A stretch of 64,000 nucleotides of DNA from a virus, in the IMG/VR virus record IMGVR_UViG_3300008448_000012, positions 50,471-114,470 of that record, one strand, 5' to 3'. The notes beneath the pieces are model-generated. The model was not told the DNA's origin and did no database searches. It saw nothing but the letters and a program-made list of their open reading frames with translations. Within the stretch, counting starts at the first letter, position 1, and every line of letters begins with the position of its first letter. Both the position numbers and the translations under genes were made by a program. Positions 43,420 through 51,734 of the stretch are shown piece after piece.

Positions 43420-43449
43420 AAAAGGGATTGCGAAATTAATGCAATCCCT
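43416..43449 (-). terminator. Rho-independent terminator
   Basis: On the minus strand AGGGATTGC and GCAATCCCT (nine pairs) enclose a nine-base loop and are followed by TTTTTAT. It follows the MazG-like gene and closes the exonuclease operon. Confidence 0.8.
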
Positions 43450-43476
43450 CTTAATAACCAAGACATTTGAAAAATT

Positions 43477-43728
43477 CTAACTAACCAATCGTCTTATTTT
43501 TTCACCAAGTTCCTGATCATTTGGAGTGGTTTTAACAAGATTGATTATCTCTGCATTTTGTGTCAATATTTTCTCAATGTAGAGAGTCGCATCTTGTAAC
43601 TCTTCCTGAAGATGGAGCAGATAATTGTCGTGATTGTTTTGGTATAGTGTTGTACCATACTTCTTTATCCCAACACTGCTTCTCTGGAGAAACTTGGCAA
43701 TAACTTGATCTACGATTTGGTCTTTCAT
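43477..43728 (-). CDS. Small MazG-like / NTP-pyrophosphohydrolase-type protein
   Basis: An 83-residue protein with F..RSSVGIKKYGTTLYQNNHDNYLLHLQEELQDATLYIEK. The R.x.G..KYG.tL and EEL.DA.LY elements match small phage all-alpha NTP pyrophosphohydrolase-like proteins (EExxDA supplies metal ligands). It would hydrolyse non-canonical or excess dNTPs, fitting the nucleotide genes nearby. It is last in its operon, just before the terminator. Confidence 0.6.
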   Translation of the reverse strand: MKDQIVDQVIAKFLQRSSVGIKKYGTTLYQNNHDNYLLHLQEELQDATLYIEKILTQNAEIINLVKTTPNDQELGEKIRRLVS

Positions 43729-43729
43729 T

Positions 43730-44413
43730 TTATTTCGTTTTAATTACAAATCCGCTATTGTCTTTTTTACCCCTCCCTTTAGCTCTTAGTCCTACAATTA
43801 CACCTTTTTCATCCAGCCATCTGACATCATCAACATCTCCATCTATCACCTTCCTGTTTTTCCACTCCAAAGGAAGAGCATCTTCCTTCTTTGTATCAAA
43901 TACAACAGCAATATTAACATTTTTTGTCAATAATAGCTCAACTTCATCATCATTTGATTCATTTCTACTAAATGTCAAATGATAATTTTCAGGAAGCTCC
44001 TTGTCAAATCTGTTTGCCACCTTTGTATAATCATAGAACCTTATGTCTGGAAACTTTTTTATTATTCCAAAACGTGTCCATTCTATATCTGATGTTCCAT
44101 TTAACCTAACAGTGGGCAAATAACTCAGCTTCTTTGCTTTCTTAACCAAAGAATTAATGTCTTTGTTCAATAGATCCATAAACATGTCTCTTTTCTCAAA
44201 GAACATCTTTGTTCGGTTTATTCTAGCAGTTTGCACTGTAGTGAATGCACCATGTCCAGCTGTATAAAGACAAGCTTTTGTACAGCCATCACTTCTCTTT
44301 GGACAAACTTCCCAACCAGAAATAGATGCAGGAGCAAGATAGAGAATTCCTGTTAGAATTCCCTTCTTCTCTCCTTTTATTGTTTTTGCATTATTCAGTG
44401 TCAGTAAGTGCAT
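43730..44413 (-). CDS. Gp88-like domain protein
   Basis: A 227-residue protein resembling the phage gene product 88 family: LTNNAKT-like start (LLTLNNAKTIKGEKKG), YLAPASISGWEVCPKRSDGCTKACLYTAGHG with three cysteines, then RINRTKMFFEKRDMFMDLL and RLNGTSDIEW. Members of this family are common in phages and plasmids; the Cys cluster suggests a metal site, function unknown. Start 44413 (MHLLTLNN) is preferred; an ATG at 44437 is an alternative overlapping the upstream gene more deeply. Confidence 0.7.
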   Translation of the reverse strand: MHLLTLNNAKTIKGEKKGILTGILYLAPASISGWEVCPKRSDGCTKACLYTAGHGAFTTVQTARINRTKMFFEKRDMFMDLLNKDINSLVKKAKKLSYLPTVRLNGTSDIEWTRFGIIKKFPDIRFYDYTKVANRFDKELPENYHLTFSRNESNDDEVELLLTKNVNIAVVFDTKKEDALPLEWKNRKVIDGDVDDVRWLDEKGVIVGLRAKGRGKKDNSGFVIKTK

Positions 44414-44768
44414 CTTCCAAAACTTTAAATGCATCAATAACAGCTACCTTTTCTGCTTCCCTCCTGGTCTTATACCATTTTACATCTAAGAATTTTACAT
44501 CTCTAGGATATATTTTATAAGAAAAGTCTGTATTTGATACAGAAATTTCAATGAATATACCATTATCATCGAATGCATCAAATAGACCTCTTGGAGCAGC
44601 ATCCAACATTTTAGCAATGTCTTCATTGCTCAGCCCCTTTTCTCTTACATAATCCTTAAAGTTCTCAGGGAGCTCCTCAGTGTTTAGGCTTTCTAGCATT
44701 ACCTCTAGATAATACTTCCTAACTACTTCTGCCGCTTTTGGATACTTGTTTAACACTTCCATTATCAT
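44391..44768 (-). CDS. Hypothetical acidic protein
   Basis: A 125-residue acidic protein with helices at the N-terminus (NKYPKAAEVVRKYYLEVMLESL), a small beta region and a C-terminal helix. The start codon overlaps the stop of the gene before (ATGA). No motif recognised; position suggests a DNA-metabolism accessory. Confidence 0.6.
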   Translation of the reverse strand: MIMEVLNKYPKAAEVVRKYYLEVMLESLNTEELPENFKDYVREKGLSNEDIAKMLDAAPRGLFDAFDDNGIFIEISVSNTDFSYKIYPRDVKFLDVKWYKTRREAEKVAVIDAFKVLEDALTDTE

Positions 44769-44977
44769 AGTTCTTGATTTTTAAGTTTGTCTGCCCTATC
44801 TTTCCACCATGTCCTTTCATAATCATAATCCATATATTGGTCATATGGAATGTTCTTCATTTGCTTGAACTCACGAACAATTATGTCATTCTTCTCTGCT
44901 TCCAGTTGACAGAATATAAGAGCTTGTTCTCTGCCATGTTCTGAAATAATACGCTGTACAAAATCCTCGTTATACAT
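44765..44977 (-). CDS. Hypothetical small charged protein
   Basis: A 70-residue helical protein (MYNEDFVQRIISEHGREQA...). The ATG at 44977 overlaps the upstream stop by eight bases; an earlier TTG is less likely. No family recognised. Confidence 0.55.
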   Translation of the reverse strand: MYNEDFVQRIISEHGREQALIFCQLEAEKNDIIVREFKQMKNIPYDQYMDYDYERTWWKDRADKLKNQEL

Positions 44978-45521
44978 TTTCTTTGATTTTATCAATGTTT
45001 AAAGTTTCATCTTCCTCTATCCAAGTTTGCCAATATTCCATAGAATCATCAAATTCCACATCAAACTTCTCTTCCCAATATTTTTTCAAATCTTCTGTCT
45101 TATTGAAGACACGATATTGTAAAGATATTTCATCTTTATGTAAACCGTTAAGTTTAATCTTTACAACCTTGGGAAACAATGCTTGAAACTCTGGTGATGT
45201 TTTGGAATATTTACCAAGCTTAATAAGAGTGAAGTCTTTCTTGAACTTTGGATTCATTTGATATACTACAACCACATACCCATCAGGATAGTCATAATCA
45301 TCAATAATGCTCTTTGTTCTTTCATACTCTTCATCTAGAAACTCTTTGAATTTATCCAGATTGGATGGATGAAACAAAAGATATGCAGCATTTTTATACT
45401 GCACATCTTTACCAGCATCTTCAATAAATCCATTAATGAACCCATTTTCCAATAACTTATCCCTGCTTATTCCAAATGTTGGAACAATAAATATGGTTGT
45501 TACAGTTCTTACTACCTCCAT
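44970..45521 (-). CDS. Hypothetical protein
   Basis: A 183-residue mixed alpha/beta acidic protein, starting at the ATG that overlaps the exonuclease stop (TGATG). Regions DYPDGYVVVVYQMNP and LYKYW.E..DVEFDD-like segments are visible but I do not recognise a family. Direct coupling to the RecE-type exonuclease suggests a recombination accessory or inhibitor, unproven. Confidence 0.6.
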   Translation of the reverse strand: MEVVRTVTTIFIVPTFGISRDKLLENGFINGFIEDAGKDVQYKNAAYLLFHPSNLDKFKEFLDEEYERTKSIIDDYDYPDGYVVVVYQMNPKFKKDFTLIKLGKYSKTSPEFQALFPKVVKIKLNGLHKDEISLQYRVFNKTEDLKKYWEEKFDVEFDDSMEYWQTWIEEDETLNIDKIKENV

Positions 45522-46570
45522 CAATTTCCTTTTAGTTTTACCATTCCCTGAGATGTATAATTCTTTCGTGAAATATTCCAAATGTCATTCTCGATAGCCC
45601 ATTTGAGATCCTCTATGATGTCCTTGACACCTGGATATTTCTTTCCCTTGTGCTCAAACCCTTCATACGCTTCCAGTATGTCTTCCATAGACAACTGATA
45701 TATGAGAGGATTATAATAATTCGTACTGTCACAAACAATAAACCGAATAGGAGATATCTCGTAATCACCAAGATCGTTTTCATTTTTAAAAGCTGTAGCT
45801 GCTTTCCAATACAAGAATGCCTGAATATATGCCCTGCGATAGAGATAGTATTCCTCATAGAAATTCTCTACAGCCCAAACACATTTCAAATCATACACCT
45901 GTATGGTTTTATCATTGTGATCAATTACCATCTTGTCCATCATGGATTTGAATTTGATTCCATCAAACTCATATCCTTCTATCTGAACCTGATTGAACAC
46001 TTCCCATCTAGCACTGTTTACAAGATTCACAACATTTGCTGTAACAATATTTGTTCTCATGTTGCTTACAACATTCTCAGCATTTGTTACATCTTCTGTT
46101 GTCACCACTGTAAGATTGTTTGCTTTCACCTTCCTGAGCTCATTGTAATAAATCTCAGCATCAGATCCTACAAACTTGCCTATAACAGCATCAAACTTGA
46201 TTTTGAATCCTGATTCAGCATATGCATCTTTTGCAATGTCTTCAAAAGACCTTGTCACTTCTCCATTCTCATTTGTTGATTCCATTGTATATTTACACAA
46301 TGCATCTACAAATGCCAACATAAGTCCTGTAGGAGCTGTTGCACAAGCAGACATATAAAACCTGTTCTCAAACTCTTCTGGTTCAAGAAGCAATGTTTCT
46401 ACAAGTCTACCTACAACAGAAGCATAAGAATCCTTTTCTTCAACTGACTCTCCAAGAACATATTTACGATGATACTTCTTCCTATCTAAAGAAAATTCCT
46501 TCAAGGAACTTGAGCTATTCAAATTAATAGCTCTGTATGTCGCCTCTGTCTTTTGCTTTCCTTCTATCAT
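45521..46570 (-). CDS. RecE-type PD-(D/E)XK exonuclease
   Basis: A 349-residue protein of the phage exonuclease type that resects double-stranded DNA. VVGRLVETLLLEPEEFENRF near residue 60 is the typical N-terminal segment; GIKFKSMMDKMVID..DKTIQVYDLKCVWAVENF contains the catalytic Asp...Asp-x-Lys; YRRAYIQAFLYWKA follows as the QxxxY-like helix. It would pair with the SSB-like and RecA proteins in recombination. Start 46570 (MIEGKQK) is preferred to a codon nine residues earlier inside the upstream gene. Confidence 0.8.
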   Translation of the reverse strand: MIEGKQKTEATYRAINLNSSSSLKEFSLDRKKYHRKYVLGESVEEKDSYASVVGRLVETLLLEPEEFENRFYMSACATAPTGLMLAFVDALCKYTMESTNENGEVTRSFEDIAKDAYAESGFKIKFDAVIGKFVGSDAEIYYNELRKVKANNLTVVTTEDVTNAENVVSNMRTNIVTANVVNLVNSARWEVFNQVQIEGYEFDGIKFKSMMDKMVIDHNDKTIQVYDLKCVWAVENFYEEYYLYRRAYIQAFLYWKAATAFKNENDLGDYEISPIRFIVCDSTNYYNPLIYQLSMEDILEAYEGFEHKGKKYPGVKDIIEDLKWAIENDIWNISRKNYTSQGMVKLKGN

Positions 46571-46787
46571 CTTGTATTTGTTTAAACATATTAACAATCT
46601 CTGTATACGTAGATCTCACTTCCTTCGGAATAGAACTATTGAACCATCTCACCTCAGGTTCGTAATCAGAGTTTTGAGGTTCAACAAGCCAAAATCTATA
46701 AAACTCATCATCATATTCAACAGAACCTTCATACCAAACTTCTGTAAAAGATGGCTTCCTGTTTAGATTAATACCTAAGGTTTTCAT
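46524..46787 (-). CDS. Hypothetical protein
   Basis: An 87-residue protein with an aromatic beta-rich first half (WYEGSVEYDDEFYRFWLVEP) and a helical end. It overlaps the exonuclease start by 47 bases and abuts the upstream gene by one base. No motif recognised. Confidence 0.6.
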   Translation of the reverse strand: MKTLGINLNRKPSFTEVWYEGSVEYDDEFYRFWLVEPQNSDYEPEVRWFNSSIPKEVRSTYTEIVNMFKQIQDDRRKAKDRGDIQSY

Positions 46788-47032
46788 TAGTAGGAGATTT
46801 CGTTAGGATCCCATTTGAAACTGATGAGTCGATAATCCTTATCGCTTCCAAACTTACTCTTCATTGGTTTGGAAATTTGCAATTGCTTGCTCATCAATTC
46901 ATCAGCAGTTAGAATCATAACTTCTCCATCATAACTAATCCTAAGTGCATGTCCTTTTTCAATACACTCTTTAACAGTGTAATCACGCACATCTACCATT
47001 CCTCTGAATAGCTTGTTAACTTTTACTTCCAT
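46787..47032 (-). CDS. Hypothetical small protein
   Basis: An 81-residue protein with alternating strands (ALRISYDGEVMILTADEL). Its start lies inside the end of the HNH gene (17-base overlap), and it shares one base with the next gene. Unknown function; similar small proteins occur near phage exonucleases. Confidence 0.6.
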   Translation of the reverse strand: MEVKVNKLFRGMVDVRDYTVKECIEKGHALRISYDGEVMILTADELMSKQLQISKPMKSKFGSDKDYRLISFKWDPNEISY

Positions 47033-47414
47033 ATTTCTCTGTTTTTGTTTTTAAATCGTGACAAGATTCGCAAAGACACTGAAGATTGTCAACCTCACAA
47101 AAAAGCCTATCAACAAATCCTGGTAGGTCTTCTGGACAATTCAATGATCCAGCAGGGATGATGTGATCAATATTGATCTTCTTCTCTGGGAACCATTTAC
47201 TACAATGAGCACAAAGATACTCAAATTTTTGTCTTTTATTGGCACCTTTGTATGGTCTTCTTGCATCCATTTTACATTGTGTAATTGGTTTCCACCACCT
47301 ACTCTTTTGTCTTAGAGCACTTCTAATGAAGCTCCAAAACATGGATTCTGTCATTGTTCCATTGTTTCTGGTACGTTCAACCTTTGGTTTTGCAGGGGCT
47401 CGTTTCTTCCTCAT
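47016..47414 (-). CDS. HNH endonuclease
   Basis: A 132-residue HNH protein. The core reads YLCAHCSKWFPEKKINIDHIIPAG ... CEVDNLQCLCESCHDLKTKTE, with CxxC pairs for a structural zinc and DH/N/H for catalysis. The N-terminus is very basic (MRKKRAPAKPK). Start 47414 is chosen over 47447, which lies inside the hairpin. It is the first gene of its operon and has its own promoter-like site. Confidence 0.85.
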   Translation of the reverse strand: MRKKRAPAKPKVERTRNNGTMTESMFWSFIRSALRQKSRWWKPITQCKMDARRPYKGANKRQKFEYLCAHCSKWFPEKKINIDHIIPAGSLNCPEDLPGFVDRLFCEVDNLQCLCESCHDLKTKTEKYGSKS

Positions 47415-47426
47415 AATCAATAAGTT

Positions 47427-47474
47427 ATAAAAAGGGGACTGTCGCAAAGTTAAACTGTTTTCACGACAATCCCC
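47427..47474 (-). terminator. Terminator after rIIB-like gene, with embedded promoter
   Basis: On the minus strand GGGGATTGTCG pairs with CGACAGTCCCC (11 pairs, one G-U) around a 19-base loop and is followed by TTTTTAT. The loop contains TAACTTTG, a -7-like box. Confidence 0.75.
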
Positions 47475-47476
47475 AA
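47445..47476 (-). promoter_or_regulatory. Promoter-like site for the HNH gene at 47016
   Basis: Minus-strand TTG (47476-47474), 21-base spacer and TAACTTTG (47452-47445), the latter inside the loop of the terminator hairpin; spacing is one base longer than the common 20. Confidence 0.4.
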
Positions 47477-47480
47477 TTTA

Positions 47481-48929
47481 TTAATCTATATTAACTATAC
47501 GCTTGGAAAGCTGATCTTTCATTTCATTCAAGCTTGCAACAATGTTCTCAATTTGAGAATGTGTAATAGCTGGAATGTTGAACTCATGCTTCTTAGCCTC
47601 TGTAATGAAACCTTCTTTAGCCCTCTCAGTCAAATCTTGCAATTCGTGAATTGCGAAAGACTCATCAAGCTCAAGGGTATCAAAATCCAAATCATGAAGA
47701 ATGGTTGTTGATTCTTCTGTAGATACAGTCATGATAGGCAGATACTCATAACACCTACCCTTATGCTCACCAATACCTACCACCTTCATTGGATTGATAA
47801 GCACAAGAACAGATTGGTCACCACATCCTACATAGTTGATATGGTCAGCTGTGAAATGCAAACCTGCATGAGCACAATCTGCAGTAGACCAATTACACTC
47901 ATTTGGAGGCATATTCACCACCCTACCAATACGAATGTCAAATGTTTGTGTGTGAGCATCTGTGAAACGGTTCTCATGCCTATTGGGCAAATCAAGATAG
48001 AGTTCTGTCAAACCACCTATTTTCTCTCCGTGATTTACAGCCACTTCATCTTCATAACTATCTCCTGTTTCATCATCATATCCCTCTACAGTTTCATAAA
48101 GATCACTATAATGAACTAGTTTATATTCACCATTCTTTAGGAATACAGTGTAATCATCAGGAGATTTCTTCCATACAGCTTTCACCTTATTATAAACATT
48201 ACTTACAAATTGTACAAGTTCTGTACCACCATGTACTGTTACAACATTCCTAAGAGCAACAAAGAAGCCCTGCTTTGTAATCCTGAAGCTATTACTATTC
48301 AAGAAATCATACAAATCATTAGCAACTTCTGCTCTTGGATTCAAGCAACACCACATGAAGAACCTCTTAAGAGCTTGATATTCTTCATCTTGTACAAGTC
48401 TCTCTTCTATGCTTCCAAATCCTGCATAATACGCAGATTCTTCTACAATTTCAATAAACCTTTCAACCAGGAGTTGTGGCATAGTTCTACCTGTACCACG
48501 AAGCTTTACAGAATTACCCTCAATCTCAAAATCATCCAATCCTTCAAGCGTTTTGATTCCTTGTTGAAGAGTTTGCAGACGCTTAACTTCTGCCTCTTGC
48601 TTCTGCCTTTCTTCCCTAAGTTCAGGTGTAGCCATAATATCAAATACACTTGATTCAGAAACAGCATTCCTCACCCTATTGAAATCATCTGCTGTAGCAT
48701 CAGTTTTGCTAAGAACAGAACCATCTTGAAGAACTACAATCAAAAGGTCATTAACCAACTTAACTGACTTACATGGATTTCCATAATTCATAGGGGTAGT
48801 GGTGTCTGTTGTTGTAACAACATCACCAACTTGCTGACGCAATACAGCATTCTTCAGCTGTTGCTCCTCAATAATAAGGTTTTCCAATTCTGCTTGTCTC
48901 TTGAACCAACTCAATGTAAAATTACTCAT
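47481..48929 (-). CDS. rIIB-like protein
   Basis: A 482-residue protein with the conserved core of phage rIIB-like proteins: GRTMPQLLVERFIEI, RFFMWCCLNPRAEVANDLYDFLNSN, ITKQGFFVALRNV, RVVNMPPNECN, CAHAGLHF, and VLVLINPMKVVGIGEHKGRCYEYLPI. rIIB acts with rIIA in superinfection or phage-exclusion phenotypes in T4; the molecular role is unclear. The N-terminal 110 residues include a coiled-coil segment. It is separated from the rIIA-like gene only by a small membrane protein gene. Confidence 0.8.
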   Translation of the reverse strand: MSNFTLSWFKRQAELENLIIEEQQLKNAVLRQQVGDVVTTTDTTTPMNYGNPCKSVKLVNDLLIVVLQDGSVLSKTDATADDFNRVRNAVSESSVFDIMATPELREERQKQEAEVKRLQTLQQGIKTLEGLDDFEIEGNSVKLRGTGRTMPQLLVERFIEIVEESAYYAGFGSIEERLVQDEEYQALKRFFMWCCLNPRAEVANDLYDFLNSNSFRITKQGFFVALRNVVTVHGGTELVQFVSNVYNKVKAVWKKSPDDYTVFLKNGEYKLVHYSDLYETVEGYDDETGDSYEDEVAVNHGEKIGGLTELYLDLPNRHENRFTDAHTQTFDIRIGRVVNMPPNECNWSTADCAHAGLHFTADHINYVGCGDQSVLVLINPMKVVGIGEHKGRCYEYLPIMTVSTEESTTILHDLDFDTLELDESFAIHELQDLTERAKEGFITEAKKHEFNIPAITHSQIENIVASLNEMKDQLSKRIVNID

Positions 48930-48939
48930 AACGTTGTTT

Positions 48940-49128
48940 TTAAAAATGTTTCTTTCTCTTTTTGCTTAATAAATACTCTACGAATACAACAAACCAGGAT
49001 ATAAGTCCGATGGGCCATGCTAAGAACCACACAAGTGGTAGCAACCAATCACCTTCGGTTTCCAATTTTCTAACAAAAGAGTTGAGCCCCCAATACAGGA
49101 GCCCAACCATAAAATAAATAGCCATCAT
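48940..49128 (-). CDS. Small two-pass membrane protein between rII-like genes
   Basis: A 62-residue protein with two hydrophobic segments (about residues 3-18 and 28-52) and a Lys/Arg tail (SKKRKKHF), giving a cytoplasmic positive end. Its start overlaps the rIIA-like stop (ATGA). Membrane localisation fits the membrane-associated rII pathway known from T4. Confidence 0.65.
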   Translation of the reverse strand: MMAIYFMVGLLYWGLNSFVRKLETEGDWLLPLVWFLAWPIGLISWFVVFVEYLLSKKRKKHF

Positions 49129-51404
49129 ATTTCATTAATTAATTCTTCTGAAATTGGAGTTGTTACTTCCTCATTCAGCTTTATGTTATAATTCTTCCAA
49201 TTGATACGCTGCTTGTGATATTTGAACAAATCAATAACAACAGGAATCATTGGGTCACTTTCTCTCCAGTTAGACATGCTTGCAAATGTAACATTCAGGA
49301 ATTTCAATTTGCCAAAGAGCTCCTTTATCTTCAGATAATCACTGTAGATGGACATATCATAAAGATTGTTTGCATCAGCCACTTCAATCATTGATGGATA
49401 CAAATCTGAAGAACGTGAAAGGCAGTGGTCATTATTGTATGCATTCAAACGATCCATAATTTCAGCAAGATCTTCTGAGATGATTTTCATCCTATTGGTC
49501 TTGTTAAATACAGAACTATAGTCAGAAATCAAACAACCAATCTTATAGGCAGTCACTACCCTTCTAAATGCTATGTGTTTACCTTCCATAAATTTATCCA
49601 TTGAAATCCAGTTATGCAAATCTACATCTTTAATCACCTTAAGTTCCCTATCAGAAAGAATGATGAATTTCACACTCTTTTGATTAAACAGTTTAAACAA
49701 ACCATCTGCAAGTTCAGAATGACTTGTTCCACCATAAACTGTCAAATAAGGACGCTGATGAGCTTTTGACATATCTATCAGATCAGGGACAAGTTTGGAA
49801 TTCTTATTTGAAACATACCTTTCAAGACCTACAAGCTTCTTGCAATTGATTTCTCCTTGAAGCTTTTTCCTCCTTGGATCTTTTGCAACAGCTGGTTTAA
49901 TCTTCTTCCTGGAGTTGATAAATGCTTGAGGAACAATAGCGTCATCAAGATTGATTACATTTTTGAAGCAACTTTTGATGATGTTCTGAATCTCAATAAT
50001 CCTTCCTCTCCATTCACTCTTTGGATGATTGTAAAGCTTCAAAAGACCCATGTAAGTGTCTATGTCTGAATTCTTGGAAGAACCAAGTTTCATAGAACGG
50101 ATCTTCTTTATAAAATAAACAGTTTCTCTCTTGACATAGATTGACTTCATGTAGTCTTTCTTCAACCCACTAATCTTGTCATTTATCATGTAACAGGGTT
50201 TCTCCTGTCCAAGAACATAATAAACTCCTGACCAGCGAGAACCTTGAGACATTCTGCCATTATACAATTCATACTTCACACAATACTCATTGAACATATA
50301 GTCTCTCATTCTGTAAATGTCATAAGTTGTGTGATAGTGCAATCCTTTAATGACAGCTGTTTTGAATTGAATGGATGAATAGTCTTTGAAACAACTTGCA
50401 TCATAATAACCTTTTCCAAAACATTCAACCCTCTTGGTAGTAGTGTTAAATTCATCAATTGCTTTTCTGACATCTTCTGTATCAATCACTGATTCATTGT
50501 ATTTGTTTACAAAATAATCAGCAACGATAGCAAGCTTCTTCTTGATAGCATCGATTGTTTCTTTTGTATACCTCAAGGATTCCCTATTTGGTGTTGGAAA
50601 CACTCCATCTGTAAGACTGAACCTCAAAGCAACTGGGAATTCTATAGAATGCTTTATACCAAGCTTCGAGAAATCAATTGGATAATAAACATTATCCAAA
50701 CAAATGTGCAGGCTAGAGTCTCTTGACATAGATGAAATCTGAAAATGCTCATGCCTTGTTATTGAGAAGTCATTGTTCACCTCACTTCCATCAAACACAT
50801 CAAAATAAACACTCTCAAAATAAGCAAGCTGTTCAGATATCTTCCTGATGAATGAATACTTGTCACTATACCTTACAGGAATAATCACCTTTACACCATT
50901 ACGTTGGTCTGTAGGAGTTTCATAGAGCAAATCAATTGAGTTTACATCTTCTCCCTCATACATCATATACTTACGCTCTACACCATTCTTACGAGCAACA
51001 AAATAGAAGCTTGAAGAATATGCAAGAGGAGCTTTGAAGCCCAAGCCCATCATACCCAACTCATTGGCTGAATTACGCTTTGTACTCTTACCATACTTAC
51101 TGATGATATTCTTTACATCATCTGCATCCAAACCAACACCAAAATCCTCAACAGAGAATTCATAGGAGTTGTCTTTTGATTGCATGGATACAATAATTGG
51201 ATCTGTAACACCAGCTCTTCTATGACTATCCAGTGCATTGGATGCACACTCACGGATAGTAGAGCCTATTGAATCTGAATAGAGATTCTTACTTAACATC
51301 TGCATCAGGATTTGAGCAGAATCTAAGTCAAGAGACATTCCAATTGTTTCCTGTGTTTCGCCTTCTTCAAGAATTACAGCGTTTGTTTGTTTTTCTAAGA
51401 TCAT
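49125..51404 (-). CDS. rIIA-like GHKL ATPase
   Basis: A 759-residue protein with an N-terminal GHKL ATP-binding domain: IRECASNALDSHRRAG (N box), VEDFGVGLDADDVKNII (G1), and ELGMMGLGFKAPLAYSSSF (G2). This matches phage rIIA-like proteins, which with rIIB affect superinfection response and lysis. The long remainder is helical and unassigned. It overlaps the small membrane gene downstream and a KOW-like gene upstream by four bases each. Confidence 0.85.
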   Translation of the reverse strand: MILEKQTNAVILEEGETQETIGMSLDLDSAQILMQMLSKNLYSDSIGSTIRECASNALDSHRRAGVTDPIIVSMQSKDNSYEFSVEDFGVGLDADDVKNIISKYGKSTKRNSANELGMMGLGFKAPLAYSSSFYFVARKNGVERKYMMYEGEDVNSIDLLYETPTDQRNGVKVIIPVRYSDKYSFIRKISEQLAYFESVYFDVFDGSEVNNDFSITRHEHFQISSMSRDSSLHICLDNVYYPIDFSKLGIKHSIEFPVALRFSLTDGVFPTPNRESLRYTKETIDAIKKKLAIVADYFVNKYNESVIDTEDVRKAIDEFNTTTKRVECFGKGYYDASCFKDYSSIQFKTAVIKGLHYHTTYDIYRMRDYMFNEYCVKYELYNGRMSQGSRWSGVYYVLGQEKPCYMINDKISGLKKDYMKSIYVKRETVYFIKKIRSMKLGSSKNSDIDTYMGLLKLYNHPKSEWRGRIIEIQNIIKSCFKNVINLDDAIVPQAFINSRKKIKPAVAKDPRRKKLQGEINCKKLVGLERYVSNKNSKLVPDLIDMSKAHQRPYLTVYGGTSHSELADGLFKLFNQKSVKFIILSDRELKVIKDVDLHNWISMDKFMEGKHIAFRRVVTAYKIGCLISDYSSVFNKTNRMKIISEDLAEIMDRLNAYNNDHCLSRSSDLYPSMIEVADANNLYDMSIYSDYLKIKELFGKLKFLNVTFASMSNWRESDPMIPVVIDLFKYHKQRINWKNYNIKLNEEVTTPISEELINEI

Positions 51405-51718
51405 TTTATTATGTTTTCTTGTTTCAAAATATCAATTGCTTGTTCGTATTGTTGCAGGTCTTCTTGTTTATATAGCACATCCTTGGTCAATCTTAACACC
51501 CTATATTCCAGGTTGTCTCCATAGATATATGCTTTATGAAACTCTGGTTTCTTATTGTTGCTTGCATAATATTTAGCACTAGATATAACACCATGTGGCA
51601 TGTAATATTGAATTGTGCCTTTACCATATCCTGCAAATATTCCAATATAAAAACCTTGTGTGTAACTAACTCCAATAAGGTCACCTATTTCTAGTTCACC
51701 TCCATACCTAAGTCTCAT
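51401..51718 (-). CDS. Hypothetical beta-rich protein
   Basis: A 105-residue protein with an SH3/KOW-like first half (ELEIGDLIGVSYTQGFYIGIFAGYGKGTIQYY) and a helical end (LQQYEQAIDILKQE). The ATG at 51718 is preferred over an upstream codon inside the GIY-YIG gene. It overlaps the rIIA-like start by four bases. Confidence 0.6.
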   Translation of the reverse strand: MRLRYGGELEIGDLIGVSYTQGFYIGIFAGYGKGTIQYYMPHGVISSAKYYASNNKKPEFHKAYIYGDNLEYRVLRLTKDVLYKQEDLQQYEQAIDILKQENIIK

Positions 51719-51734
51719 GTTGTTCGATTTTAAA

